Below, in pieces: positions 34,483-45,481 of a DNA stretch of 64,000 nt. The stretch comes from Cladobotryum mycophilum (lineage: Eukaryota; Ascomycota; Sordariomycetes; Hypocreales; Hypocreaceae), in assembly GCA_036429605.1 (NCBI GenBank), contig CM071589.1, positions 2,480,001 through 2,544,000 of the forward strand, given 5' to 3'. Numbering within the stretch: position 1 is the stretch's first letter; each line of letters begins with the position of its first letter. A program made the position numbers and the translations under genes. The notes below the pieces were generated by a model. It did no database searches and was not told the origin of the DNA. It worked only from the letters and a program-made list of their open reading frames with translations.

Positions 34483-35615
34483 TTTATTAGAATTTTGGTT
34501 TGCGATATAGAAGAAAAAAAGTCACATCATCACTGGTCATACTTGAAGAGATTATGGTTATCTGGATACTATTTTATCTGTATTGGTCGCGGGCTTGGCT
34601 CTGTACATAAGAATTGGGAGCACTTTCATGCGCTTGTAACATCAATTAATCAACACTTCCTGAGCCTGCCGTCTTCACCCACCTGAAATGAACATGACCA
34701 TCCAACCGTACAATATACTCAAAATACTCGCATCTCAAACACACTGACCTACCTATATGTATGTATTCACGATTTAATCTGCCTCGGTCCGGTGAGCTTG
34801 AGATGGCGGGCTAACCCTGGGCAGCATGATCCACTTGCCTCGTGTTTGGAATGGAGCTTCACGTCCGTGTCGCCCAGGGGTTTAATGCGGGGCCGGTGTG
34901 GGCATTGCTCAACATGAGACATTGAGGGGGAAAAGAGAGAAGGTTGAAAGAACCGTGGAAATCGATAAGCGAGGCAGAACGTACGAGAGACGATGTAACT
35001 GTCATCATGCCATGCGAAGGAACAGCATGGCATGGGAATCCTACCATGCAGGGACACCAGCAGCAACGATTGGTCACAGAAACAGACGCCATGTTGCAAC
35101 AAATACGTCAAGTGGATTGGGTTGCCTAGGGCTTACGGAGAACGCATATGTTTAGCATTTCGATCTTCCTTTCTAGGTCGCCCCGAGCCTTTTGCACTGA
35201 GCAACTTTTGGGGGCATACATAGTTTAGAGACCAGGATTGGTCACTAAGTATGTAGGTATCTCTACTTGCGTGTTCCCGATGAGTGGGAGAGTGTAGTTT
35301 ATTGTTGTTGATGAGACAAAGATTCGACCCACTCACAAGGGACAGGTACTCGATCCTGAACCTCTGTTGGCCCATCCTTCGTGGATGGAGATCTGCTGCG
35401 ACGTTGATGATCCAACCAACAGTATAAGACGAATGCGCGCATCCGGCGCTCCGGCGCAAAGAAAACACCAGCGGCTTGCTCTCCACAGGCAACATCGTCA
35501 TCCGCAACAACCCCCGTTGACGTAGCCTGTTTCCCTTTATTTTCCAATGCCTGGTTTATTGCCGCATCCCATCATCATCATCATCAACACCACCCACCAC
35601 TTTACCTAGGTAGCC
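34483..35615. other. Intergenic region within the cluster
   Basis: About 1.1 kb between the rhodopsin-like gene and the P450, both on the plus strand. Overlapping short frames at 34770-35550 on both strands show no domain. A (CATCAT)n tract precedes the P450 start at about 35572-35585. I see nothing else. Confidence 0.45.
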
Positions 35616-37550
35616 ATGGCTCTCCCGGTCATCCATTTGTCCGAAATGGGGACAGCCCAGCAGCTGCTCACCTTTATGCTCGGAAGCGTATGTTCTGCCC
35701 CTATGACTTTCTCTTGGATGAGCCAGGCTTTCTTATCAGTTCTCATTTTTCACAGGCCGTGGTCTGCCTTACCATTCGATCCATTTGGCGCATGTACTTC
35801 CACCCGTTGTCGAGATTTCCTGGACCCAAAATTGCGGCGGTTTCTGACGCTTGGTATGCGTATCATTCGTGAGTACCTCTACCCTTGACCAGTTTCAATG
35901 GCCCAAGCCCCTTGAAGCAGACGCTAAACCGCCGCCCAGATTAGCAGGGCGATGGCCGTGGGCGATTGAAGATGTCCTCAAAGAATATGGTATGTACAAG
36001 GACTTTTATCACAAACGCAGCCTCTTTCCCAGCACTCACCATCTCACCAAGGTGACGTCGTCCGCATTGCGCCAAATGAGCTGGTCTTTGTCACTCCACA
36101 GGCATTGTCCGGTGAGTATCGCTAAAAAAAACCCCACTCTCTACTGACTGGGCTTATAAGAAAACATACAGACCTTTACGCCTCAAACACCAAGAATCTG
36201 GAACATTTCACAAAGACGGAGATAAACAATCATGGAAACGACGAGCACGGAGGCATCATTTGGGAATGGGACCCTGCGCGGCACCGCCGAGTGGCCAAAC
36301 AGTTATCACCAGCTTTTAGCGGGCGAGCTCTCAGGGCCAAAGAGCCAACGCTGCACAAGTACATAGACCTCTTCGTTCAGCGCATGAGAACATTGGGCGG
36401 GGGAGCCCAGGGAGTCAGTCTACCAAATTGGATCAACTGGCTGTGCGTGGATATCTCGGCTGACCTGGCCTACAACCGGGAGATGAACGCCCTCAAAGAT
36501 AGTAAGTCTTCCGTATATATAGTTATCTCTGAATATGAATACTAACTCCCAGACAGTGAAGGAACCGCCTTATCTCACTCTGCTCTCTGGCTTCAACAAA
36601 GCTGTTGTTGTCATCCAGACATCGTGGCGCTTCCCCCTCCTCAGTCCACTCAAGTATCTCTTTTTAATAGCCGCCATGAAGCATTCCCACATCAGAGCCC
36701 ATAGCCGTATGCAGTTGGAGCATCGCATCCGACGCAAGGGCGCTGTTGAGCATCTTGATTTCTTTGAGCAGCTGATTCCAGAGGACCGCGAACCTCCCAA
36801 GGACCCTAAAGAGATGCGACACCTCGAGCAAGTCGCAGGCCAGCTACTCATAGCGGGATACGAGCCTCCCGTCATGTGGTTCTATTTTACTATCTATCAC
36901 CTGTTGAAAAACCCCAACTCCCTAAGGACGCTGGTGGATGAGATTAGGGGCACCTTCCAAAGCTACAACGACATCACCTCAGACACAGCGGCGACATTGC
37001 CCTACCTGACAGCTTGTCTAAGAGAATCCCTCCGCACAATGCCAAACGTTCTTACGGGAATGCCTGTTGTTAGCCCAGGCGCCGTGGTGGACGGAATATA
37101 TATCCCAAAGGGGGTAAGTCACTTTATATCAGTAGTCTTTTCCTGGTTTTGTTGCATCATCCACTGATAGTTGGGAACAAAACACTCTAGGTTGTTTGTC
37201 AATCCAGCCCCTTTGCCTTGGCTCGTAGCCCGCGCAACTTCCGTGACCCTCTCACCTTCCGACCGGAGCGGTGGCTGCCGGAGAAGCATCCGCTCTACGA
37301 CCCGCAGTTCGCTGACGACAACCGCAAGGGTTTCCAGCCGTTCAGCCAGGGACCTCGGATGTGTGCAGGAAAGGAGGTGGCCTGGTGGCAGAGCAGGGTG
37401 TTCATATCCAAGGTCTTGTGGACTTTTGATCTAGAAATGACGGCCGGACAGCAAATCGACATGGACAGGGACCTGAGAGGGTGGGGCATGTACAAGAAGC
37501 CCGATGTTCGCGTGCGATTTGTGCCAATAGAACGGGAAGTGGAGGTGTAG
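35616..37550 (+). CDS. Cytochrome P450 monooxygenase of the PKS cluster
   Basis: Heme-thiolate oxygenase, probably tailoring the polyketide in the ER membrane. Seven exons: 35616-35687, 35756-35868, 35940-35989, 36052-36111, 36172-36501, 36557-37113 and 37191-37550, coding 513 residues. An N-terminal hydrophobic anchor precedes the YFHPLSRFPGPK hinge. The K-helix ExxR is in CLRESLRTMPN, the PERF-like motif is FRPERW, and the heme loop is FSQGPRMCAGKEVA with Cys and both Gly intact. The I-helix reads LLIAGYEPPVMW, where most P450s have AGx(D/E)TT; the proton-relay Thr is replaced by Pro-Pro, which is unusual. The substrate-recognition region and overall layout fit fungal secondary-metabolism P450s. 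Same strand as the enoyl reductase and exporter that follow. Confidence 0.93.
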
Positions 37551-38181
37551 TGACAAAGGCTACATGTAGATCTCTGCCGCCAGTCTGACAGTACATTCAT
37601 TGCACCAGCCAAAGAGGTAGAATCACTATATTATGTCTTGTAAGAAGGACGCATTCTGTGCCGAAACAAGAGGGCGATGAGCCTCTGCTTGGATGGCCGC
37701 TTCACTCGAGTCGAGAACCAGTAGTTGATTGGGACAGATAGCTGACCTCCTACCTGCGACCGGCTAAATCTGTGGCGGAGAAAAAGGGTCGAATACCTCC
37801 AAGCCAGCCAGGTGAGGTATGGAATACAGGGGTAGGTTGCATCAGAAGCCAGGCAGCCTTGCTTCTGTTTATAGTGCCCCCGCTTTCTTCCTCCATGCCA
37901 CTCTATGATGCAACACCGCCATCCGCACATACACATTTCCGGTTGTCATTGTCCCCACGGCCGCTCCGATAAGACAGATTTTGGCCAGTGAATTGGAGTC
38001 CCCTCGTATTTGGGTAAGGTAGGTGGGGGGGCCACCGAGTACATTAGAGCAGAAACTCGATGCTCTTGGAATCAATATGCATCAAGCAGTAGTAGAGCTG
38101 TATGAAGCAAAGTGAGTCAGGAGAAGAGGGTCTACATGCTCGTCATTCCCAATTAGCTGCGCTTTCGCACCGATACCGACA
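37551..38181. other. Intergenic region P450 to trans-enoyl reductase
   Basis: About 630 nt with 3' sequence of the P450 and the promoter of the enoyl reductase. A G7 run lies at about 38024-38031. No gene seen. Confidence 0.45.
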
Positions 38182-39300
38182 ATGATGTCACCCCACCTTC
38201 CGGCTTTTCAACGTGCCGTCCGGCAGGGCGACGACGGCCAAACCATTATTGATAATGAGGCACCCATTCCATCACTTCCACCGGGTTATGTACTCGTCAA
38301 GACATCTGCCGTTGCTGTCAACCCGTCCGACTACAAGATCTCAGCCAACTTTCCCTTGCCAGGCGCCTACATTGGATCCGACTTTTCTGGCACCGTGGTG
38401 CAGTTGGCAGACGATGCTGATCCCGAAGATCTGAGGCTCGGCACCGTGGTGTGTGGCGCGGCATTCACCTTTTCCCCAGTGCATCGGTTGGCCAGCGGTG
38501 CCTTTGCCGAGTACGTGCGTGCCCGTGCCGACCTGCTGCTGCCCGTGCCCCCATCCTCTGCCGGCCAGGACAGGATAGGCCGCCTCGAGGCTGCAACACT
38601 GGGCACTGCCGTCTCGACATGTCTCCTAGCCTTGTGGTCCCCAGACGCTCTCGGTCTCCCAGGGACTCCTGACGCTCCCGTCCTTTCCGAGAAGCCAATC
38701 CCCGTACTCGTCTACGGTGGCAGCACATCTACGGGAACAATCGCCGTGCAGCTGCTTAAGCTTTCCGGTTACGACCCCATCGCCACGTGCTCGCCCCGGA
38801 ATTTTGACCTGGTCCGTGGGAGAGGCGCCTCCGCCGTGTTCGATTACTCTGCTTCGGATACCGTGGAGACGATCAAGGCTCATACGGGCGGGAGACTCAA
38901 GTACGTTTTAGACTGCATCAGCGATGCGGACAGCGTCGCGGTCTGCTACGGGGCCATCCAGCGCCCCGGCGGGCGATACGCATCGCTGGAACACGTCCCC
39001 GACGAGCTGTTGGCCAAACGACGAGCCGTGAAACCTACCTTTGTCCTATCTTCGGAGGTTTACAACGAGGAGGTGAAGCTGGGGCGCGAATGGTATGATC
39101 GACCGGTGAGTAAGGAAAAGCATGAATTAGCGGTGCGGTGCATCGGAATGTTTCAGCGGCTACTGGACGAGGGGACTCTGAGACCGCATCCCATAGAGGT
39201 TCTGGGAAATGGATTGGCAGGGGCAGTGAGGGGGCTGGAGATTTTGGCCAGCGGGGGAGTCTCGGGCAAAAAGTTGGTGGCTGTTGTTGGTCAAGATTGA
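38182..39300 (+). CDS. Trans-acting enoyl reductase, LovC type
   Basis: Stand-alone medium-chain reductase that reduces enoyl intermediates on an iterative PKS whose own ER is inactive. It is intronless and codes 372 residues; a second in-frame ATG directly follows the first. The N-terminal GroES-like half has VLVKTSAVAVNPSDYKISAN and GSDFSGTVVQL. The Rossmann half carries VLVYGGSTSTGTIAVQLLKL and YDPIATCSPRNFDLVRGRGA, the NADPH-binding block characteristic of LovC-type partners rather than general zinc alcohol dehydrogenases; zinc ligands are absent. The PKS in this cluster lacks the ER nucleotide-binding glycines, so the pairing is well supported by both partners. Which elongation cycles are reduced cannot be predicted. 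Confidence 0.92.
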   Translation: MMSPHLPAFQRAVRQGDDGQTIIDNEAPIPSLPPGYVLVKTSAVAVNPSDYKISANFPLPGAYIGSDFSGTVVQLADDADPEDLRLGTVVCGAAFTFSPVHRLASGAFAEYVRARADLLLPVPPSSAGQDRIGRLEAATLGTAVSTCLLALWSPDALGLPGTPDAPVLSEKPIPVLVYGGSTSTGTIAVQLLKLSGYDPIATCSPRNFDLVRGRGASAVFDYSASDTVETIKAHTGGRLKYVLDCISDADSVAVCYGAIQRPGGRYASLEHVPDELLAKRRAVKPTFVLSSEVYNEEVKLGREWYDRPVSKEKHELAVRCIGMFQRLLDEGTLRPHPIEVLGNGLAGAVRGLEILASGGVSGKKLVAVVGQD

Positions 39301-39879
39301 TCAACAAATGAGGGCTCTGTAGTAGAACGATTTATATTTAGAAGACGTGTATTTAGAACATTCGTCAACCTTTTGGACTCATTCAGAGGGCTGTGTTTGG
39401 CCCCCTTGTGTAAGTCTACCACAAGCTATCCATGGATTATGTTTTCTTGAAACCCAACCACATCAGTGTCTGCATACCTATAATAAGTAAAGATGCTAGA
39501 AATCTAGCAAGCAACCAATCCACTGTAGAACCACTTCGTTGACGGCCAAAACAGGTAAGCTGCATAAAGTGTGGGCATTCCTAGACATACCCCCCGCTTC
39601 CTGTCCGAGTTTCCCAAAGCAGACATACATCCGTCTCATGTTGCAGCGTGCCATTAATAAACATTTAGCCACCCCCTGGATCCCTACCTGCGTTCCTTAA
39701 CCCGCATATTGACTTGTCCACTTAGCAGCCACCTAGTCATCTTTCGTCCCATCATTCTACAAGTAGTAGTACCGCAGAATGCGTCACTGTCCCCCGTGCT
39801 TTCATCTGATCAGGCCGACCCACATCCCTCAAACCCTCTCATGACTTGAGAGTAAACTCATTTCGCTTGTTGGTCGCAC
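39301..39879. other. Intergenic region trans-enoyl reductase to MFS exporter
   Basis: About 580 nt with no open frame of note. It should hold the terminator of the reductase and the promoter of the exporter. Confidence 0.45.
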
Positions 39880-41757
39880 ATGGTCGCTCAAGAAATTGTG
39901 CAATGCCAATGTCTTGAGAAAAGAGAGGGCATGATGGCGAGCCACGGCGTCACGACAGACATGAGCAAGTCTGCTTTGACAGACACTGATGGGGAAAACT
40001 CACAATCTCATGATGGAAATGGGCAAAGCTCATCGCCGCAGTCGATCATGCTCGACGGCGAGACCCCTCCTACAACTCCTCCCCCAGCTTTCAAGCCCAC
40101 CCCGCGATTATATGCCATCATCGTCGGGCTTGGCATCGCGAACTTGCTGGCGGCGCTGGAGAATACGGTCGTCTCCATCGCAGCTCCTGTGATTCTGACG
40201 GACCTGCAGCTCGGCGATAACTTTATCTGGGTTACCAATGCCTTCTTCCTTTGCAGGTAAGTGTCCATTGTTGTAACTAATCATGATACCTACAAATGAG
40301 TTAATGTCTGACCTCTCATCCCTTAACTTAGTACGGCGATGCAGCCATTATTTGGACAATTCTGCAACGTCTTTGGTCGTAGACTTGTTATGCTCAGCGC
40401 CATCGCCGTCTTCATGCTCGGCAGCGGCATCTGTGGCGGCGCTTCAACCGGTAGCATGCTGATAGCAGGCCGGGCCGTCCAAGGAGCTGGCTCGGGAGGC
40501 ATCGTCATGGTGTCGAGCATCGTCATCAGTGACCTGGTGCCGCTCCGCCAGCGAGGCAACTACTCGGCCATTATCATGTCCATCTTTGGCGTCGGCTCCG
40601 CGCTTGGCCCCTTTATCGGCGGAGCAATCGTGTCTTCAACGACCTGGCGCTGGGTCTTTTACCTGAACTTGCCAATAGGAGCCGTTGCATTTGTCATGCT
40701 CTTCGTCTTCTTGCGTGTGAATCATAATAAGGAAATGTCCTTCTTGCAGAAACTAAAACGCCTCGATCTTCTCGGTAACGGCATACTCGTAGCTAGCACG
40801 GTAGCCGTACTCTATGCCCTGAGCTACGCCGGCACGCGATATAGTTGGAAGTCGTGGCATACACTGGTACCGCTCCTGTTGGGCTTTCTAGGCCTGTCCA
40901 TCTTTGCCTGGTTCCAAACGACTGGCTACTCAGCTGAACCCCTGATGCCACCACGGTTTTTCAACAATCGCACCTCGGCCATCCTAGCTATCAACACATT
41001 TCTTTACTCGGCGCTTCTCTACTGGTGCATATTCTTCTTGCCAGTTTTCTTCCAGGGCGTCAAACTCTATTCACCACGCCGGTCTGGTGTTGCCCTGCTC
41101 CCCATTTCACTACTCGGAATCCCGGGCTCTGTAATAGGCGCCATTGCGCTTGTTCGCTGGGGCCGGTATAAGCCAATCCATATACTCGCGTTCGCCATTC
41201 AAACTCTCGGCCTGGGGCTGTTCACGCTGCAGCGAGAGAGCACAACAGTCGCCGAGTGGGCTGTCTTTCAGTGCATCGTCTCCGTTGGTGGAGGTATCAT
41301 CTTCACGACCATGCTGCCAGCCTTCCAGGCATTCATCCACGAGCGAGATTTGGCGGCTTGCACGGCAGCCTGGTATTTTATCCGCATGTTCGGTCATGTT
41401 TGGGGCGTGGCTATACCTGCTGCCATCTTCAATAATCGTGTTGACGTGTTGCTATCCCACGGGGCCATCTCAGACCCTCAGGTGGCACGTATTATCTCGG
41501 CAGGCGGCGCATACCAGGCCGCATCCGCCGCATTTGTGAAGCAGTTCACGCCCGCACTGCAGACTGAGATCCGCGCCGTCTACCGACTGGCAACACAGCG
41601 TGTCTTCGAGATTGCTATTGTCTTTGCCGGGGTAGGGTTCCTGTTGACTCTCCTAGAGAGAGAGGTCAAGCTGCGGACGACTATCGAGACCGAGTTCGGC
41701 CTAGAGGAAGAAAAGAAGAAGGCTAATAATGAGCTTGATGCCGAAAGAGGCGCATAG
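39880..41757 (+). CDS. Major facilitator superfamily exporter (DHA-type)
   Basis: Proton-coupled multidrug-type transporter, probably at the plasma membrane. Two exons, 39880-40256 and 40332-41757, code 600 residues. A Ser/Thr/Pro-rich cytosolic N-terminus of about 75 residues precedes helix 1 (YAIIVGLGIANLLAALENTV). Motif A is FGQFCNVFGRRLV, motif C is GVGSALGPFIGGAI, and about 14 hydrophobic segments can be counted, fitting the DHA2/14-helix group. A charged C-terminus (EFGLEEEKKKANNELDAERG) ends the protein. The intron splits a Ser codon with GTAAGT/TTAG borders. Position at the end of the PKS cluster suggests product efflux or self-protection; the substrate is inferred only. An in-frame internal Met at residue 18 is a possible alternative start. 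Confidence 0.93.
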
Positions 41758-42862
41758 ACAGCATATATATTTGTAATATAGCAACGGAGCCTTTTGGTCG
41801 TTAGCAAGCTTGATGAAGCGTTCTGTTTAATTCACTCTGTTAAGCTATGTATTAGATATGCGTGTGGCGATTGTATGTGCATCAAATTTGTTTTGATGCT
41901 TAGATTTGAACAGATTGTTAGCCTTTTGACCTTGTAAAACTGACTGCAAAGGTACTCGCTTTACATGGCGACCTGGTACTGCCACAAACTTAGATCAAAC
42001 GTGTTCTAATATGACATAATTACGAGTATTCACTCTGTGTCTAAATCCTTTCACTGTTTCATTCAAGGTCTGAACATATAGCGCTGAGCACCGGGAGTTC
42101 CCCTCACAACGCATAACCAACCCGGAGTCGTTAACATTGAGGAAGATTCGAAACAACGGGCATGTGTTTACAGATCTTTACGCTGAGTGCAATATGTGAG
42201 CTGTTATTTATATTAGAATATGCGTGCTCGCCAGTAAAGGTTTTCCCCCTTCTGTAGGAGTTGAAGTTGTTCAGTAATCGAGAGAAAGCATAAAGATGAG
42301 AACCGGCGTTCAAGCTGACTACATAAAGTCTTATAATAGGACTACTCGCATCAACATTTACGGTAAGGGGAAATCGCAGCATTGAAACCCTATACGGGCT
42401 GTTTGCTAGCTGGAAAAGAGTGATAACAAGTGACATTCAGAAGCTCCAGTGCGTATGACTACACCTCGCCTCGTTCACTTTTCCCTCACATCCAAAGTCA
42501 GGACCGCCAGCTAGCAACGGTCAAAAAGCCAACGACATGAAATGTTCTCCTCCCATAAAGCGCACAAACAACACTTTGTCCTCTCCAAACCTTCAACCTA
42601 CTACCAAAGTTGGATTACAACTTGCCTTGAACTCGCCAACCCTCCACTCCTTCGACTAGATTATACTTAACAACTACGATATGCCTCAAATCAACTCAAA
42701 CGGTCAAAACGCCAAAGTGCCTCAAGTTTATTCTCATCCTCTTTGTCAATCCAACAAGTAGTTTTTCCTGTAGGAGCCGGCAATGAAAGCGGACTCCACG
42801 TGTAGTTGACTTGTTTATTTGAGCATCTCTCAAAGACCAGAACAACCTAGCTAAAGAACATT
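41758..42862. other. AT-rich intergenic region at the right cluster border
   Basis: About 1.1 kb after the exporter. The longest frame (about 100 residues, minus strand, 42131-42436) has no recognisable domain and an irregular composition. A short frame starting MPQINSNGQNAKVPQ at 42681-42764 precedes the CCHC ORF and may belong to the same degraded element. Confidence 0.4.
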
Positions 42863-43161
42863 ATGGTAAGCAAATTCGACACGCCGTTTTATTTACGATT
42901 CGTGCTGAAAGAACCGTATAGCAACTGGTGCAACCGCAATTTCTTATAGCGGAACGGAGGAATCAGTATGTCAACCACCAGAGAGATTGGGGATGCACCA
43001 GCCCAGAGCCAGCTCAGATACCCCATAAGGCGTCAGATTCAAAAAAGAATCCCTATATAAATGGCTTACGGCCCCTCGCCAGGGGCCCTGTCTGCTTTAG
43101 ATGTGGAATCGAAGGACATTATGCTGGAAAATGTACTGCTCCCTGGGGAAAGAAACTCTAA
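42863..43161 (+). CDS. CCHC zinc-knuckle ORF, probable retrotransposon Gag remnant
   Basis: An open frame from 42922 to a TAA at 43159-43161 contains a perfect zinc knuckle CFRCGIEGHYAGKC (C-x2-C-x4-H-x4-C) near its end, as in retrotransposon Gag proteins and some RNA-binding proteins. An ATG at 42863 followed directly by GTAAGC, with a TATAG acceptor at 42917-42921, could join through a 56-nt intron to give 80 residues in frame. After the stop, a second frame (ATG GCC TAT at 43172 to a TAG at about 43312) reads LVLPVALKNQEVIPPKGV and may be a continuation. No reverse transcriptase or long terminal repeat is visible. I favour a degraded Gag relic; a small genuine CCHC protein is the alternative. 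Confidence 0.45.
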
Positions 43162-44045
43162 ACCTGGGAAATGGCCTATGTGAAATTCCTGGTGTTACCG
43201 GTTGCTTTAAAAAACCAGGAAGTGATCCCTCCTAAAGGTGTCATCAGTATGCACCAGGCTCAGTTAAACTATGAGTCTTTGTTGAAAGAGGAAAAGGGGA
43301 TCCCTGGGACATAGAACCACTCTCTCCCCCATGTTAACCAGTCAGTATCCTCAAACTCTTACGCTCCAGTTGTAAGTTAATGTAGCTCTTTACTTTCGTG
43401 TGTCTACCCTCCTTGTCCCAGATGCGTAGGCGCCCAAGTCTGATCTGATTGATAGGGTTTGCAGCAAAAGCATAAACCATGTTGTACTTGTCAACGAGAA
43501 AAGCTGGATATCCCGGTTGATGCATTCATTGTCGTAGCTCATCAGAGTAACCAAAAAAGGCAGAATCAAGTGCGATGTAAAGAAATGGGTATTCTGAACA
43601 AGACATGTCTGTCACGGCGATCATGCCAAGCGTAGACTTTAAAACATTCCTCTTTGCCGACTACATACGAGAATAATTCGACTCGTCTCAAGAATCACGC
43701 CTACAAGTGCCCTTTAAGAACAACACATTACTGTTGGCTTTTTAACAATCTCTTGCTTAACTCGATGAGCGAGCTGGCAAAGCCATGAGACAAATTAATC
43801 ACATTATTCATTTTTATCAAAGATAAATAGACGGTGTTGTGTTCAAAGTCCAAGACCAGTGTGGACGCCATGTTGAAGCGAACATCTCGGACATGGCTTA
43901 GGTGCGGGGTCTTTTCCTCCACATTTGCGGCATCTTCACAACAACGAGCAAGCATCACAACAAGAGCTCCAACTATAATCACGGTCCGCCCGCGAGCACT
44001 TCCTAGCAGAGAAAAAACACACGTATACGGCATCAGAGAGTCACA
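43162..44045. other. Degraded region between CCHC ORF and rhodanese gene
   Basis: About 880 nt, AT-rich, with short frames only. The minus-strand frame at 43334-43525 (about 63 residues) is open but unrecognised. This stretch looks like eroded accessory DNA between the metabolic cluster and the conserved genes to the right. Confidence 0.4.
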
Positions 44046-44585
44046 ATGGCAACAGGAGGTGCCCCCACGGAGATTCCGCAGCCCCAGGCAGCATGCTCTT
44101 TCATAGAAGCTTCCGAGGTCATGCAGCTCCTAGAGGACGTTTCGGCTACTGCGAGGCACAAGACGAGAGATTTTCTTCTCGTGGACGTCCGACGGACTGA
44201 CTGGGAGGGCGGCACAATAACCACATCCATAAATTTTCCCGCTCAGTCTTTCTATCAGACTCGCTCAACAGTCTATCAGCTGTGCAAGCAGGCAGGTATC
44301 AAAAGAGTCATCTTTTATTGCGGTAAGAAGCCATACCATCACCGAGCTACAAACAATACGTACAAAAAAACATGCTTCAACACACCTTGCTAACCCTCTG
44401 CAGGGAGCTGCAACGGTCGAGGACCCAGATGTGCGGGGTGGCTGCAAGACTACCTCAACGAAGTGGGCGAGACAGACATCCAGGCCATCATCCTGAAAGG
44501 CGGCATCAAAGGATGGCAAAAGACTTACGGCAGCAAAATGATGGATTATTACGACGAGACGGTCTGGTCCGAACAAAACAAGTAG
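44046..44585 (+). CDS. Rhodanese/Cdc25-like phosphatase (Ych1/Acr2 type)
   Basis: Small single-domain rhodanese with a phosphatase-type active loop, as in yeast Ych1 and arsenate reductase Acr2. Two exons, 44046-44322 and 44404-44585, code 152 residues; the intron has GTAAGA/CAG borders and splits the Gly codon just after the catalytic Cys. The LLVDVRRTDWEGGTI segment is the classic rhodanese DxR block. The active loop is YCGSCNGRGPR, a C-x5-R phosphatase/arsenate reductase signature with a six-residue gap to Arg; a second Cys lies inside the loop. The C-terminal GGIKGWQ is typical. Either phosphatase or arsenate reductase activity is possible. No arsenic-resistance partner gene is adjacent, so the latter is not supported by context. 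Confidence 0.88.
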
Positions 44586-44770
44586 AAGAAACGATTTCCC
44601 TTCGGCACAGCTTTATCTAAGAAAAATCTTCTCTCCGTCATGAAATTCAGCAAGATCGACATTCATAAAGTCCCGTAGTCAACCCTCTCCGTTTCGTTCC
44701 GTAAACGCCAAACAAGCATTTTAGGTCTTTTTTTCATGTTTCCCAGTGTTCCAAATGTTTGTCCCCCCAT

Positions 44771-45289
44771 CTATCGGTTTTGTCGGTCGTCGCCGCCGAT
44801 TCTCTCCAGAGCTTCCAGCATCACCACGGAGTTGCCTCGAATAACCTGCCATTGCACAAACATATATATCAGCGCCGAGTTCTTTGCGGGTTTATCATGT
44901 TCAGTTGAAAGGACGGAGTACGCACCACCATGCCGAGCTTGACTTTTTCTCCACCGTCTTTCTCCTCGACCGCCTCGTCCAAGACAATGTTCAAGAAGAC
45001 CTGCAAACTGTCAGCTACCCCGCTCGGTATCCTCACGTCGAACTCGATATTGCTCACATCGTATCCACGGAGCACACCGATCACTTTTCGGCTGCCGTTC
45101 AGCTGGACAAACAGCCGCTTGTCGAGGTACTGCAGGGGAAAAAAGTTAGTAGAGCTTCCTTGCAACTCAATACCCCACGTAGAGATCCGCCCGTAACATT
45201 TGCACGTTTGTTCGAGCAAATCCCAGGAACGGTCGAATAAACAAAAAGATTAAACATACCTTCTTCAGCTCAGGTTGGGCAGGGGCCAT
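44771..45289 (-). CDS. SMX2: Small nuclear ribonucleoprotein G (SmG)
   Basis: Core Sm-ring protein of spliceosomal snRNPs. Four exons on the minus strand: 45289-45260, 45129-45058, 45000-44926 and 44845-44771, coding 83 residues. The start MAPAQPELKKYLDKRLFVQL leads into the Sm1 motif (NGSRKVIGVLRGYD), and Sm2 is KLGMVVIRGNSVV. The second intron (45057-45001, 57 nt) contains no stop and keeps frame, so a naive reading yields a 19-residue insertion (starting VSNIEFDVRI); I removed it because the joined GYDVFLNIVLDEA matches the family. The gene faces NTR2 head to head across 192 nt, pairing two splicing-related genes on one promoter region. Confidence 0.95.
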
Positions 45290-45481
45290 CTTGAGCAATG
45301 AATGTCTTGTTGCTTGGTGACCTTCGAATTGCGACGCGATCTTGGGCAAGGCGAGATAGCTGCCCACCTTGAAATTTGTGTCACGTGCTGATAAGACATT
45401 GTACCTTTGATCTCATCGGAGCTTCAACAAGGTACACCCCAACATCTTCATTCATGATCTAACCCACAAATTACCGAGAGA

